Assembly (NCBI GenBank): GCA_964418595.1
Contig: CAYQMF010000007.1
Location: 36,702 to 100,701, forward strand
Reading direction: 5' to 3'
Length of the DNA: 64,000 nt
From: CAYQMF01 sp964418595
GTDB taxonomy: Bacteria > Planctomycetota > UBA1135 > UBA2386
Positions 52,034 to 60,261 of this stretch are shown in pieces; within the stretch, counting starts at the first letter, position 1, and the number at the start of each line of letters is the position of its first letter. The notes beneath the pieces were generated by a model that saw nothing but the letters and a program-made list of their open reading frames with translations, was not told the origin of the DNA and did no database searches. The position numbers were made by a program, and so were the translations under genes.

Positions 52034-52162
52034 GGGGACGTGGGTGTGAGGAGGGGAGCTTGTACGCGGGGTGTGCCAGGGGGCAACGCCGGCGTGCGAC
52101 ATTCGCCGGCGCCCGACATCCTCGCGTCACCTCCCCACGTCCCCCTACACTCCCGGCCTCGC

Positions 52163-53308
52163 ATGCTCCCCGCCGCCGACGGTCACGGCGCGACCCTCAC
52201 CATCGACGCCAAGGACACCGCGCTGCACCTCGCAGTCCGGGGGCGGCTCGACACGTGGAGCGTGGGGCCGCTGTGGCGGCGCGGCGCGCGCGCGCTCGCG
52301 GCGCATCCGGGTCGCGCGACGATCGTCGATGCGTCCGGCATCTCCTACTGCGACACGGCCGGCGCGGCGATGCTCGTCGACCTCGACGCGGCGTGCACGA
52401 AGGCCGGCGGCACCTTCCGCCTCGCAGGCTTCCCCGAGACCTTCCAGCCGATCCTCGATCTCGTGCGGCCGGAGCTGCGACCGCCGGTCGTGCACGAGCC
52501 GGCACCGCCGTGGGAGAGCTTCACGGTCGAGGTCGGGCGGCGCACGGTGCAGTTCCTGCACGACTGCGCGGAGCTGGTGCGCTTCGTGGGCGCGGTGACG
52601 CTCGCCCTGGCCGTGGCGGCCCTGCGACCGCACCGGGTGCGCTGGGGCGACACCCTGCGCGCCATGCAAACCACCGGCGTCGAGGCGTTCCCGGTGGTGC
52701 TGCTCATCACCACCCTGCTCGGGATGATCCTCGCCTACCAGTCGGCCGACCTCGTGCACCGCTTCGGCGCCGACAACCTGTTGCCCTACGGCCTCGCCCT
52801 CAGCCTCGTGCGCGAACTCGCGCCGCTGATGACCGCGATCGTGCTCACCGCGCGCTCGGGCTCGGCGTTCGCCGCCGAGATCGGCACCATGCAGGTCAAC
52901 GAAGAACTCGACGCGCTCACCACCATGGGCCTCGACCCGGTGCGCTTCCTGGTCACGCCGCGCCTGCTGGCGGCGGTGGTGATCACGCCGGTCCTGACGA
53001 TCTTCGCCAACCTCGCCGGGCTCGGCGGCGGTGCGTTCGTGGCCTGGCTGCAGCTCGACATCTCGCTCGTCACCTTCAACCGCGAGGTCCTCACCGCGCT
53101 CGACCTCGGCGACTTGATGTCGGGACTGGTGAAGGCCTTCGTCTTCGGCGTGCTGGTCGCGTCGGTGGGCTGCTTCCGTGGCATGCGCACGCGCGGCGGC
53201 GCGGTCGGCGTCGGCACCGCCACCACCAGCGCCGTGGTCAGCGGCATCGTGCTGATCGCCATCGTCGACGCCCTCTTCGCCGTCCTCTTCTACCACCTGG
53301 GCGTGTGA
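52163..53308 (+). CDS. mlaE: MlaE-family lipid-transport permease with a fused N-terminal STAS (MlaB-like) domain
   Basis: 381 residues from ATG 52163. Residues 1-110 form a STAS domain (TIVDASGISYCDTAGAAMLV is its core), replacing the separate MlaB of E. coli. The rest is the MlaE permease: GVEAFPVVLLITTLLGMILA, LVRELAPLMTAIVLTARSGS, FAAEIGTMQVNEELDAL and LMSGLVKAFVFGVLVASVGC, with about five helices. It is the first gene of a four-gene operon for moving phospholipids between membranes; its TGA overlaps the ATG of the ATPase gene. Confidence 0.95.
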   Translation: MLPAADGHGATLTIDAKDTALHLAVRGRLDTWSVGPLWRRGARALAAHPGRATIVDASGISYCDTAGAAMLVDLDAACTKAGGTFRLAGFPETFQPILDLVRPELRPPVVHEPAPPWESFTVEVGRRTVQFLHDCAELVRFVGAVTLALAVAALRPHRVRWGDTLRAMQTTGVEAFPVVLLITTLLGMILAYQSADLVHRFGADNLLPYGLALSLVRELAPLMTAIVLTARSGSAFAAEIGTMQVNEELDALTTMGLDPVRFLVTPRLLAAVVITPVLTIFANLAGLGGGAFVAWLQLDISLVTFNREVLTALDLGDLMSGLVKAFVFGVLVASVGCFRGMRTRGGAVGVGTATTSAVVSGIVLIAIVDALFAVLFYHLGV

Positions 53309-54099
53309 TGACCGCGACCAGGAGCGAACCCATCGTGCGCGTCGAGGCCGTGGCCAGCGGCTGGGACGGCGTCGCCATCACCCGCGACGTGTCGTTCGAC
53401 GTGTACCCCGGCGAGGTGTTCGGTGTGCTCGGCGCATCGGGCTGCGGCAAGAGCACCCTGCTCAAGCACATGATCGGCCTCTACCCGCCGCTCGCGGGGC
53501 GCGTCCTCATCCACGGCGTCGACATGGCCGAGGCGAAGGGCGCCGCGCGCGTCCGCCTGCTGCAGCAGATCGGCGTGATGTACCAGCAGGGCGCCCTGTT
53601 CGGCTCGATGACCCTCGCCGAGAACGTGGCGCTGCCGATCGAGGAGCACGCCTGCCTGCCGCACGCGATGCGCATGCGCATCGCCAGCGCCAAGCTGCGC
53701 GAGGTGGGCTTGTCGGGGTTCGAAGGCTACTACCCCGATGAGATCAGCGGCGGCATGCGCAAGCGCGTGGCGATCGCGCGGGCGATGGCGCTCGACCCGC
53801 CGGTGCTGTTCCTCGACGAGCCGTCGGCGGGGCTCGACCCGGTGTCGTCGGCGGAGCTCGACAAGTTGATCTTGCGTCTGGCGCACGTGCTCGGCATCAC
53901 CTTCGTCATGGTCACGCACGAGATCCCGAGCATCCTCGCCATCGTCGATCGCGCCGTGATGCTCGACAAGGAGGTGTCCGGCGTCGCCGCGATCGGCACG
54001 CCGCGCCAGCTCCGCGCCCGCACCGACCATCCGTTCCTGGCGCGCTTCTTCGAGCGCGCCAACCAGCCCTGCGACGACCCGGCCCCGGAGACCTCGTGA
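53308..54099 (+). CDS. mlaF: MlaF-type ABC ATPase
   Basis: 263 residues, ATG 53308 inside the TGATG overlap with mlaE. Motifs: Walker A GASGCGKST, Q-loop MYQQGALFGSMT (the MYQQGALF sequence marks the Mla group), signature ISGGMRKRVAIARAM, Walker B VLFLDEPSAGLDP, H-switch VTHE. It powers the MlaE permease from the cytoplasm. Its end overlaps the GTG start of the MCE gene by four bases. Confidence 0.96.
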   Translation: MTATRSEPIVRVEAVASGWDGVAITRDVSFDVYPGEVFGVLGASGCGKSTLLKHMIGLYPPLAGRVLIHGVDMAEAKGAARVRLLQQIGVMYQQGALFGSMTLAENVALPIEEHACLPHAMRMRIASAKLREVGLSGFEGYYPDEISGGMRKRVAIARAMALDPPVLFLDEPSAGLDPVSSAELDKLILRLAHVLGITFVMVTHEIPSILAIVDRAVMLDKEVSGVAAIGTPRQLRARTDHPFLARFFERANQPCDDPAPETS

Positions 54100-55124
54100 G
54101 GACCAAGACCAGCTACCTCCTGATCGGGACCTTCGTGATCGCGGGCTTCGCCCTCATCACCGCCGGCGTCGTCGTGCTCGGCGCCGGCCGGCGCGATCGC
54201 GACGTGATCAAGGCCGAGTCGCTGTTCGAGGAGTCGGTGTCCGGCCTCGAGGTCGGGGCCGCGGTGCGCTTCCGGGGCGTGCGCGTCGGCCGGGTCACCG
54301 AGGTCACGGTGGCGGGCGCGCTGTACACGGAGACGCAGATCCCCTACGTCGTGGTGCGCTTCGAGCTGTGGGGCCCCGACGGCTACCAGCTCCAGCGCCT
54401 GCGCGACGTGCTGCCGCAGCGCATCGAAGAAGGCCTCCGCGTCCGCCTCGCGTCCACCGGGATCACGGGCTCGGCCTATCTCGAGGCGGACATCCTGCCG
54501 GACGCGAAGAAGTATCCGCCCAAGCCGCGCGACTGGATGCCACGCCCGGAAGAGGAGCGCGTGTACGTCCCCTCCGCCCCCAGCGCGCTCGGCAAGGTGG
54601 TGAGCGGCGTCGACGATCTGCTCGAGCAGTTGGCGCAGGCCGACCTGCCGGGCATCGCCACCGATCTCCGCACGACGCTGGCGAGCGCGCGCGCCGCCAT
54701 CGACGGCCTCGGCACGGCGGCCCTGAGTCGCGACGCGCAGGGCACGCTCGGCGCCGTGCGCGAAGCGACGGCGAGCCTCACCCGGCAACTCACCGGCACC
54801 ACTGCCGCGATCGACGCCGCCGCCGCGCGCATCACCGCCGCCGCCGATCAGGCAGGGACGCTGCTCGGCGACCCGCGCATCCCGGGCGTGTTGACGGAGG
54901 CGCAGCGCGCCGCGGAGGAGCTGACCGCCACCCTCGCGACCGCGCGCGGGGCCGCGCGCGACGTGCAGGATCTCGTCGCCGGCCGCGGCCGCAGCGTGGA
55001 TGCGATCCTCGCCAACCTCGAACGCGTGACCGCGCAACTGCGCGCTCTCACCGCCACGGCCGAGCAGTACCCCTCGTGGCTCCTGTTCGGCACTCCCCCA
55101 CCGCCACGCAGCAACGGTCGCTGA
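54096..55124 (+). CDS. mlaD: MlaD-family MCE-domain lipid-binding protein
   Basis: 342 residues from GTG 54096 (GTGA overlap with mlaF). One N-terminal membrane helix (YLLIGTFVIAGFALITAGVV, about 7-26), then an MCE domain (about 38-135): VSGLEVGAAVRFRGVRVGRV is the diagnostic sequence. The remaining 200 residues are helical (LRTTLASARAAIDGLGTAAL), longer than in E. coli MlaD and likely to extend into the periplasm. The family forms hexameric lipid-shuttling rings bound to the MlaFE complex. The stop overlaps the next ATG as TGATG. Confidence 0.94.
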   Translation: MRTKTSYLLIGTFVIAGFALITAGVVVLGAGRRDRDVIKAESLFEESVSGLEVGAAVRFRGVRVGRVTEVTVAGALYTETQIPYVVVRFELWGPDGYQLQRLRDVLPQRIEEGLRVRLASTGITGSAYLEADILPDAKKYPPKPRDWMPRPEEERVYVPSAPSALGKVVSGVDDLLEQLAQADLPGIATDLRTTLASARAAIDGLGTAALSRDAQGTLGAVREATASLTRQLTGTTAAIDAAAARITAAADQAGTLLGDPRIPGVLTEAQRAAEELTATLATARGAARDVQDLVAGRGRSVDAILANLERVTAQLRALTATAEQYPSWLLFGTPPPPRSNGR

Positions 55125-55714
55125 TGTCCCGCTTCATCTGCCTCCTGGTCCCCCTCCTGACCGGCTGCGTGAGCCTCGACCGCCCGCCCGCCACCAAGCG
55201 CCGCTTCGTGCTCGAAGCCACACGCCCGGAGCCGCAGCCGGCGGCGGCGGCCGGTCATCTCGCGGTCCTCGCCTTCTCCGCCAACCCGACCTGGGCCAGC
55301 GCTGGCTTCGTGCATCGCACCGCTGCGGGCGACGTCGAGGCCGACTTCCACACCGAGTTCTTCGTGCCGCCCACCGTGATGATCGCCGGCGCGACGCGAC
55401 GCTGGCTGCAGGACGCCGGACTGTTCGCCACAGTGATGGGCGACGGCAGTCGGGTCCAGTTCACGCACGCGCTGGAGGGCGACGTCACCGACCTCTACGT
55501 CGACGCGCGCGAGCCGCAGCCCGCCGCCGTGCTCGGCGTCGAGTTCCTGCTCCTCGACGAGCGCCGGTCGCTGGTCCGCCACTCCCGCATCGTGCAGCGC
55601 GCCACCCTCGCCGACCTGCGTCCGGAGACGATCGCCCAGGGCTGGAACACGGCGCTGGCGCAGACGCTCACGGAGCTGGAGAAGGCGTTGCGCGATGCGA
55701 TGAAGGCGCGCTGA
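55124..55714 (+). CDS. ABC-type transport auxiliary lipoprotein (PqiC-like), last gene of the Mla operon
   Basis: 196 residues from ATG 55124. The signal MSRFICLLVPLLTGC ends in a lipobox. The mature part (LAVLAFSANPTWASAGFVHR; LEGDVTDLYVDAREP; VEFLLLDERRSLVRHSRIVQ) has the strand pattern of ABC_trans_aux/PqiC lipoproteins, which accompany MCE systems at the outer membrane. The operon order (permease, ATPase, MCE, lipoprotein) supports the call. Confidence 0.85.
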   Translation: MSRFICLLVPLLTGCVSLDRPPATKRRFVLEATRPEPQPAAAAGHLAVLAFSANPTWASAGFVHRTAAGDVEADFHTEFFVPPTVMIAGATRRWLQDAGLFATVMGDGSRVQFTHALEGDVTDLYVDAREPQPAAVLGVEFLLLDERRSLVRHSRIVQRATLADLRPETIAQGWNTALAQTLTELEKALRDAMKAR

Positions 55715-55764
55715 CGCCTGCGCTCGCGCGGTCGATCACGGATTCTCGACGCACCGCCTCGCGG

Positions 55765-56787
55765 CTAATCGCGAACCGCGTAGCGCTGGAACAGGCGGAG
55801 CGCGAAGCGCGCCGTCGGCCGCAGCTCCGCGGGCAGTTCGAGCCAGAGGCGCACCGCGTCGGCGCCGCCGTCGCGCGCGAAGCGCAGGCGCGCGGTCTTC
55901 GCCCCCGCCATCTCACACCCCAACCATCGGTCGGCGCCGCTGTCGGTCTCGGTGAGGCCGTCGACGAGGCGGGCCCGATCGCTCGCCGCCAGGCCGAAGC
56001 CCACGAGGTCGGCGAGGGAGGAGAGGAACGCCGCCAGGTTGCCCGGCCGGATCCAGGTCGCGAGTGCGTCGTCGGTCAGGAGCGCGAGGCCGTCCTCGAG
56101 CCACGCAGGGCCGACGCGCGTGGCGCCGGGCGCGAGCGGCGGATCCAGCGCGAGCACGAGCAGCATCCAGCCCTGGCCCGGCGCGCCGTGCTGCCGGTCG
56201 AGGGTGCGCAGCGCGCGGCCGACGTGCGCGGGCAACGGCACCGGAGTGATCGCCTCGCGCCGCGGATCCGCGCAGTTCGCCGCCGGCGAGGTGACGAGGT
56301 ACTCGCGGCACGCGACCGGACGGTCGAGGTGGATGGAGCACGACTCCTCCTCCAGGAACGGACAGGCGAGGCCAGCGCGGAAGTACTCGCCGCCCGCCGC
56401 GTCGAGATCGGGGTCCGCGGCGGCCGCGAACTTCGCCAGCACACCTTTGGCCTCGAGGGCCGCGCGCGCCGCAGCGAAGCGCGCCCGCACGGCGCTGCGG
56501 CGCGGCTCCGGCATCGCGTCTACCAGGGCCGCGAGCGCGCGCGCCTCCGCAACGGAGACCGGAACGGGCTGGCGGCAGCACGCGCCGCATCCCTTGCGAC
56601 AGGAGATGGTCGCACCCTGCCTGCCGACGGCGGCCGTGCCCACGTCGCCGACGGCGTCGGCGAGGCGGTGGAAGTTCGGCAGCACCGCCTCGAGCGGCAC
56701 TGCGCCGCGCGGCAGCGACACCGCGAGCTGCATCGGTGCACCTCCGAGGCGCAGGTCCAGCGTGGCGCGGATGTGTTCGTCCGACAT
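55765..56787 (-). CDS. YkgJ-family cysteine-cluster protein
   Basis: 340 residues from ATG 56787. The diagnostic motif is CRKGCGACCR (C-x3-C-x2-CC) followed by CPFLEEESCSIHLDRPVACREY, the pattern of the zinc/iron-chelating CxxCxxCC family. N- and C-terminal extensions (about 60 and 160 residues) are longer than in minimal members and have no recognisable domain. The biochemical role of the family is poorly known; metal or Fe-S binding is likely. It lies 5 bases after the start-distal end of the YbbP-like permease in the same direction, so it is probably part of that operon. Confidence 0.85.
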   Translation of the reverse strand: MSDEHIRATLDLRLGGAPMQLAVSLPRGAVPLEAVLPNFHRLADAVGDVGTAAVGRQGATISCRKGCGACCRQPVPVSVAEARALAALVDAMPEPRRSAVRARFAAARAALEAKGVLAKFAAAADPDLDAAGGEYFRAGLACPFLEEESCSIHLDRPVACREYLVTSPAANCADPRREAITPVPLPAHVGRALRTLDRQHGAPGQGWMLLVLALDPPLAPGATRVGPAWLEDGLALLTDDALATWIRPGNLAAFLSSLADLVGFGLAASDRARLVDGLTETDSGADRWLGCEMAGAKTARLRFARDGGADAVRLWLELPAELRPTARFALRLFQRYAVRD

Positions 56788-56792
56788 GGCAC

Positions 56793-59393
56793 CTACTCGT
56801 AGCGCACCGCCTCCGCCGGGCTTTCGCGCAGCGCGCGCGCGCCGGGCAGCACGGCCGCCAGCAGGCCGACGGCGCAGGCCAGCACCGGCACCGCCCAAAA
56901 CCAGGCCCACGGCAGCACCACCGGCGCATCGAGGCCCGCGACGCGGTTCAACCCGGCGACGACCATCGCGCCGAGCGGCGCGCCGGCGAGCCACGCGATC
57001 GCGGTCGCCAGCACCGCGACCAGGAGGCCTTCGAGGAGATACGTCTGGCGCATGGGCACGCGCCCCATGCCGAGCGCGCGCAGGACCCCGAGTTCGCGGC
57101 TGCGCCCCATCGCCGCGATGGTCATCGCGTTGACGAGCCCCACGCCGGCGAGGCCCAGGATCAAGGCCAGCAGCACGTCGAAGATGAAGAAGTCGCGCGT
57201 CACGTCGCGGAGCGCGTAGTTGCGCAGCCAGTCGCCGCTCTTGGCCCAGGTCAGCGTCGGCAGCATCTGCCGCACCTGCGCCAGCGTCGCGTCGGAGTTG
57301 CTGCCGCGTTGCAGGGTCAGGGCGACTCGTTCGACGCACTTCTCGCCGGCGCAGAAGTCCTGCTGCAGCCAGCGCGGCGCCGCGATGGCCCAGGCCCGCT
57401 CGTCGGGGAAGAAGCCGGCCCGATCGCTCACCGCGAGCACCGTGTACGGCCGCGGCCCCTCGTCGGTGAGGAGGTGCAGCGTGTCGCCCGACCCGAGCTG
57501 GCGCAGGTGCGCAAGCCGCTCGCTGATCACCACGCTCCGCGTCTCCGCGTAGGCCGCGGCCGCGGCGGGGTCGTTGACGAGCACGCCGTGCCGCTGCAGC
57601 ACGGCCGGATCCAGCCCGGCGACCTCGAACGGCGCCTGCCGCACGCGCCCCTCGAAGGCATCGACGGCCACCACGTTGCCCACCGTCGCCAGTGCCCTCG
57701 CCTCCGCCACGGTCACGCCGGCCCCCTGCACGAACAAGCGGTCCTCCATGGTCACCGCCGCGAAGCGGTCGACCTCGCCGCGCAGCGCGTAGGTGATGTG
57801 CTTGAGCGCCACCAGCGCGAGGAGCACCACGGCGAGGCCGCACACCGACGCCGCGAAGCGGCCCGGCGCGCGCTGCAGCGACTTGCCGAGCAGGAACGTC
57901 GGCAGCGGCAGGATCCGGCGCAGCGGCCAGAGGATCCACCCCCCCGCGCGGCGCACGACTCCGGGCGCGACGAGGAGCACGCCGCCGAAGAGCAGGAGCA
58001 TCGCGCCGAGCTGGCCCAGCACGAGCAGCGTCTCGCGGCCTTCCGACGACAGGAGCGGTGTCATCGCGAGGTACGCACCCGGCAGCACCAGCACCAGCAT
58101 CAGGAACAGGAAGGTGTTCACGCCGCGCAGCACGTAGGCGCCGCCGCCTTCGCCCTCGTCGGCGAGACCGCGCGCGTGCAGCACCGCGAGCGCGGGCACG
58201 TTGCGCGCCTTCCACAGGGGGAACGCCGCCCCGGCGAGCGTGAAGAGCATGCCCAGCGCCGCGGTCCACAGGACCGGCGTGAGCGGCACCTCGAAGGTCG
58301 TGATCTTCTTGCCGAGCCCCAGGGTCGTGATGCGCACGCTCTGCAGCGCGAACGCGAGCAAGAGCCCCAGCAGGACGCCGAGCACCGCGCCGATCACCGC
58401 GGTCGCGAGCGCATCCAGGAGGAACACCCCCGCCACCGCGCGCCGGCGGGCACCGAGACAGCGCAGGAGCCCGATCTGGCGCAGGCGCTCGACCAGCGAC
58501 TGCGACAGGGTCTGGAACACCACGAACATGCCGAGCACGAGGGCGAGGCAGCCAAGCACCTTCACCCCGTTGCGGAAGGCCCGCTCGTCGGCGCTCTCGC
58601 CGAGCATCGCGCTCCGCTCGTCGAGCACCTGGAAGTCGCGCGCCAGCTCCGCACGCAGCGCATCCACGTTGCTGCCGCGGTGACGGTTGATCTGGAACAG
58701 CGTGCGCTGGGTCGGATCGAGCCGACGCGCGAGCGAGTAGCTCGCCACGAACACGTGCCCGAGGTTGCGTCGACCCAGACGTTCATGCGCCAGGATCCCC
58801 TTCACGGTCACCTCCGCCGGCGCCGGTGCATCGACGATCGGCTGGGCCACCGTCTCGCGCACGCCGCCACGACACACCGTGCGCTGGCTCGCCGCCGGAC
58901 AGGCGAGCGTGAGCTTGTCGCCCACCTTCACCTCGAACGCCACGGCGAGTTCGTGGCCGACGAGCACGTAGCCGTCGCCGTCGAGGTCGCGGAGGTCTTC
59001 GCCCTGCTCCAAGCGGTAGTGCGCGAACGCCGTCGCCGGCAACGGGCTCAGCCCGAACACCTGCGCCGTGCCCAGGGCGCGCTGGCTCGACGCGAAGGCC
59101 GCCACCCCGGGATGCAGCAGCCCCACGTCGCGGACCGCCGGGTTGCCCGCGAGCGCCGTGCGCGCGGCAACGACGTCGGCGCCGGCGTCGAGCGGAACGA
59201 GTTCGAGGTCGACGAGGCCGAAGTCCGGCCGTTGCTCGAGCAGACGGCTGCGGATCGTGTTGTGGTCCATCACGTGGATGGCCACCACGATCGCCACGCC
59301 CAACGCCACTCCGAGGATCGAGAGGGCGGTGCGGAGCCGGTTAGATGCCCAGCTCCTCGAGACGACGAAAGACGTCAGCCGCACGGAAGTCAC
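56793..59393 (-). CDS. Large ABC permease with two FtsX units (YbbP-like)
   Basis: 866 residues from GTG 59393; a second GTG at 59384 is also possible. Either start lies within the last 53 bases of the ATPase gene in another frame. About ten helices are arranged as helix-periplasmic domain-three helices, twice: LRTALSILGVALGVAIVVAI, VLGCLALVLGMFVVFQTLSQ, then LALILGLAGVGLVNAMTIAA and SRELGVLRALGMGRVPMRQT. This tandem FtsX layout is that of YbbP/LolCE-like exporters of lipids or lipoproteins. The ATPase gene is directly upstream. Confidence 0.9.
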   Translation of the reverse strand: MTSVRLTSFVVSRSWASNRLRTALSILGVALGVAIVVAIHVMDHNTIRSRLLEQRPDFGLVDLELVPLDAGADVVAARTALAGNPAVRDVGLLHPGVAAFASSQRALGTAQVFGLSPLPATAFAHYRLEQGEDLRDLDGDGYVLVGHELAVAFEVKVGDKLTLACPAASQRTVCRGGVRETVAQPIVDAPAPAEVTVKGILAHERLGRRNLGHVFVASYSLARRLDPTQRTLFQINRHRGSNVDALRAELARDFQVLDERSAMLGESADERAFRNGVKVLGCLALVLGMFVVFQTLSQSLVERLRQIGLLRCLGARRRAVAGVFLLDALATAVIGAVLGVLLGLLLAFALQSVRITTLGLGKKITTFEVPLTPVLWTAALGMLFTLAGAAFPLWKARNVPALAVLHARGLADEGEGGGAYVLRGVNTFLFLMLVLVLPGAYLAMTPLLSSEGRETLLVLGQLGAMLLLFGGVLLVAPGVVRRAGGWILWPLRRILPLPTFLLGKSLQRAPGRFAASVCGLAVVLLALVALKHITYALRGEVDRFAAVTMEDRLFVQGAGVTVAEARALATVGNVVAVDAFEGRVRQAPFEVAGLDPAVLQRHGVLVNDPAAAAAYAETRSVVISERLAHLRQLGSGDTLHLLTDEGPRPYTVLAVSDRAGFFPDERAWAIAAPRWLQQDFCAGEKCVERVALTLQRGSNSDATLAQVRQMLPTLTWAKSGDWLRNYALRDVTRDFFIFDVLLALILGLAGVGLVNAMTIAAMGRSRELGVLRALGMGRVPMRQTYLLEGLLVAVLATAIAWLAGAPLGAMVVAGLNRVAGLDAPVVLPWAWFWAVPVLACAVGLLAAVLPGARALRESPAEAVRYE

Positions 59394-60084
59394 CGCCCGT
59401 GAGGGCGTGGTCCTGGTTCATGGCGCCGTCGTGCAGGAAGAGCACGCGATCCCCCGCCGCCGCATCGCGCGGGTTGTGGGTGACGAGCAGCACCGTGGTC
59501 TCGTACCGGTCGGCCACGTCGCGCAGCGTCTGCACGATCGTCTCGCCGTCCTTGGAAGAAAGGTTGCCCGTCGGTTCGTCGGCGAGCAGGAGGGGCGGGC
59601 GCGTGACGAGCGCGCGCGCGATGCTGGTGCGCTGCATCTCGCCGCCCGACAGGCGCCGCGGCGGGCGCGCCCGCAGGTCGCCGAGCCGCAGCAACCCGAG
59701 CAGTTCGTCGATCCGATCCTGGTGCCGCGCCGGCTGGTCCCCGGCGATGAGCAGCGGCAGCATGATGTTCTCCTCGACGGTGAGGTCGGGGATGAGGTTG
59801 AAGAACTGGAAGATGAAGCCGATGCGTTCGCGGCGCAGCCGGGTCCGCGTCTCCTCGTCGGCCGAGGCGATCGACGTGCCGTCGAGGAGCACGTCCCCCG
59901 CCGAGGGCTGATCCAGGCCGGCGAGGATGTGCAGCAGCGTCGACTTCCCCGACCCCGACGGCCCCATGATCGTCGTGAACGTGCCGCGCTCGAGGGCGAA
60001 GGAGATGCCCTTCAGCACCGGGTGGCGGTGACCGTCGACGTCGTGGAAGCGGTACACCTCGTTGGCCTGCAGGACGGCGGTCAT
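59341..60084 (-). CDS. ABC transporter ATPase (YbbA/LolD type)
   Basis: 247 residues from ATG 60084; the longer frame to 60231 adds unrelated sequence. Motifs: Walker A GPSGSGKST, Q-loop FIFQFFNLIPDLT, signature LSGGEMQRTSIARAL, Walker B LLLADEPTGNLSS, H-switch VTHNP. The C-terminal end overlaps the permease start by 53 bases. Together they form a two-component exporter of the mechanotransmission class. Confidence 0.94.
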   Translation of the reverse strand: MTAVLQANEVYRFHDVDGHRHPVLKGISFALERGTFTTIMGPSGSGKSTLLHILAGLDQPSAGDVLLDGTSIASADEETRTRLRRERIGFIFQFFNLIPDLTVEENIMLPLLIAGDQPARHQDRIDELLGLLRLGDLRARPPRRLSGGEMQRTSIARALVTRPPLLLADEPTGNLSSKDGETIVQTLRDVADRYETTVLLVTHNPRDAAAGDRVLFLHDGAMNQDHALTGGDFRAADVFRRLEELGI

Positions 60085-60196
60085 CGGCCGGGGAGTATCG
60101 TCACTTTGGGTTGCAAAGCAAGAGATTCCGGCACTCTGACGCTTCCGCCCACGGACGCCGCAGCGGGGCCGATGCGTCGCCTCGCTCGCTGTCTGA

Positions 60197-60213
60197 ACGC
60201 CGCGTTGCGGCGT
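60197..60213. repeat. Small hairpin in the gap between subtilase and ATPase genes
   Basis: ACGCCGC, loop GTT, GCGGCGT: a perfect 7-bp stem 12 bases from the larger hairpin at 60225-60261. Together they form a tandem-hairpin segment downstream of the subtilase gene (minus strand). Confidence 0.5.
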
Positions 60214-60224
60214 CCAGCAACACC

Positions 60225-60261
60225 TGAGCAACGTCGGCCGCTCCGCGGCCGACGCTGCTCA
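60225..60261 (-). terminator. Hairpin terminator of the second subtilase gene, containing its stop codon
   Basis: TGAGCAACGTCGGCCG (60225-60240), loop CTCCG, CGGCCGACGCTGCTCA (60246-60261): a 16-bp stem with one mismatch. The subtilase stop (60259-60261) is at the foot of the stem. No U-tract is present, as for the other candidate terminator of this window. Confidence 0.6.
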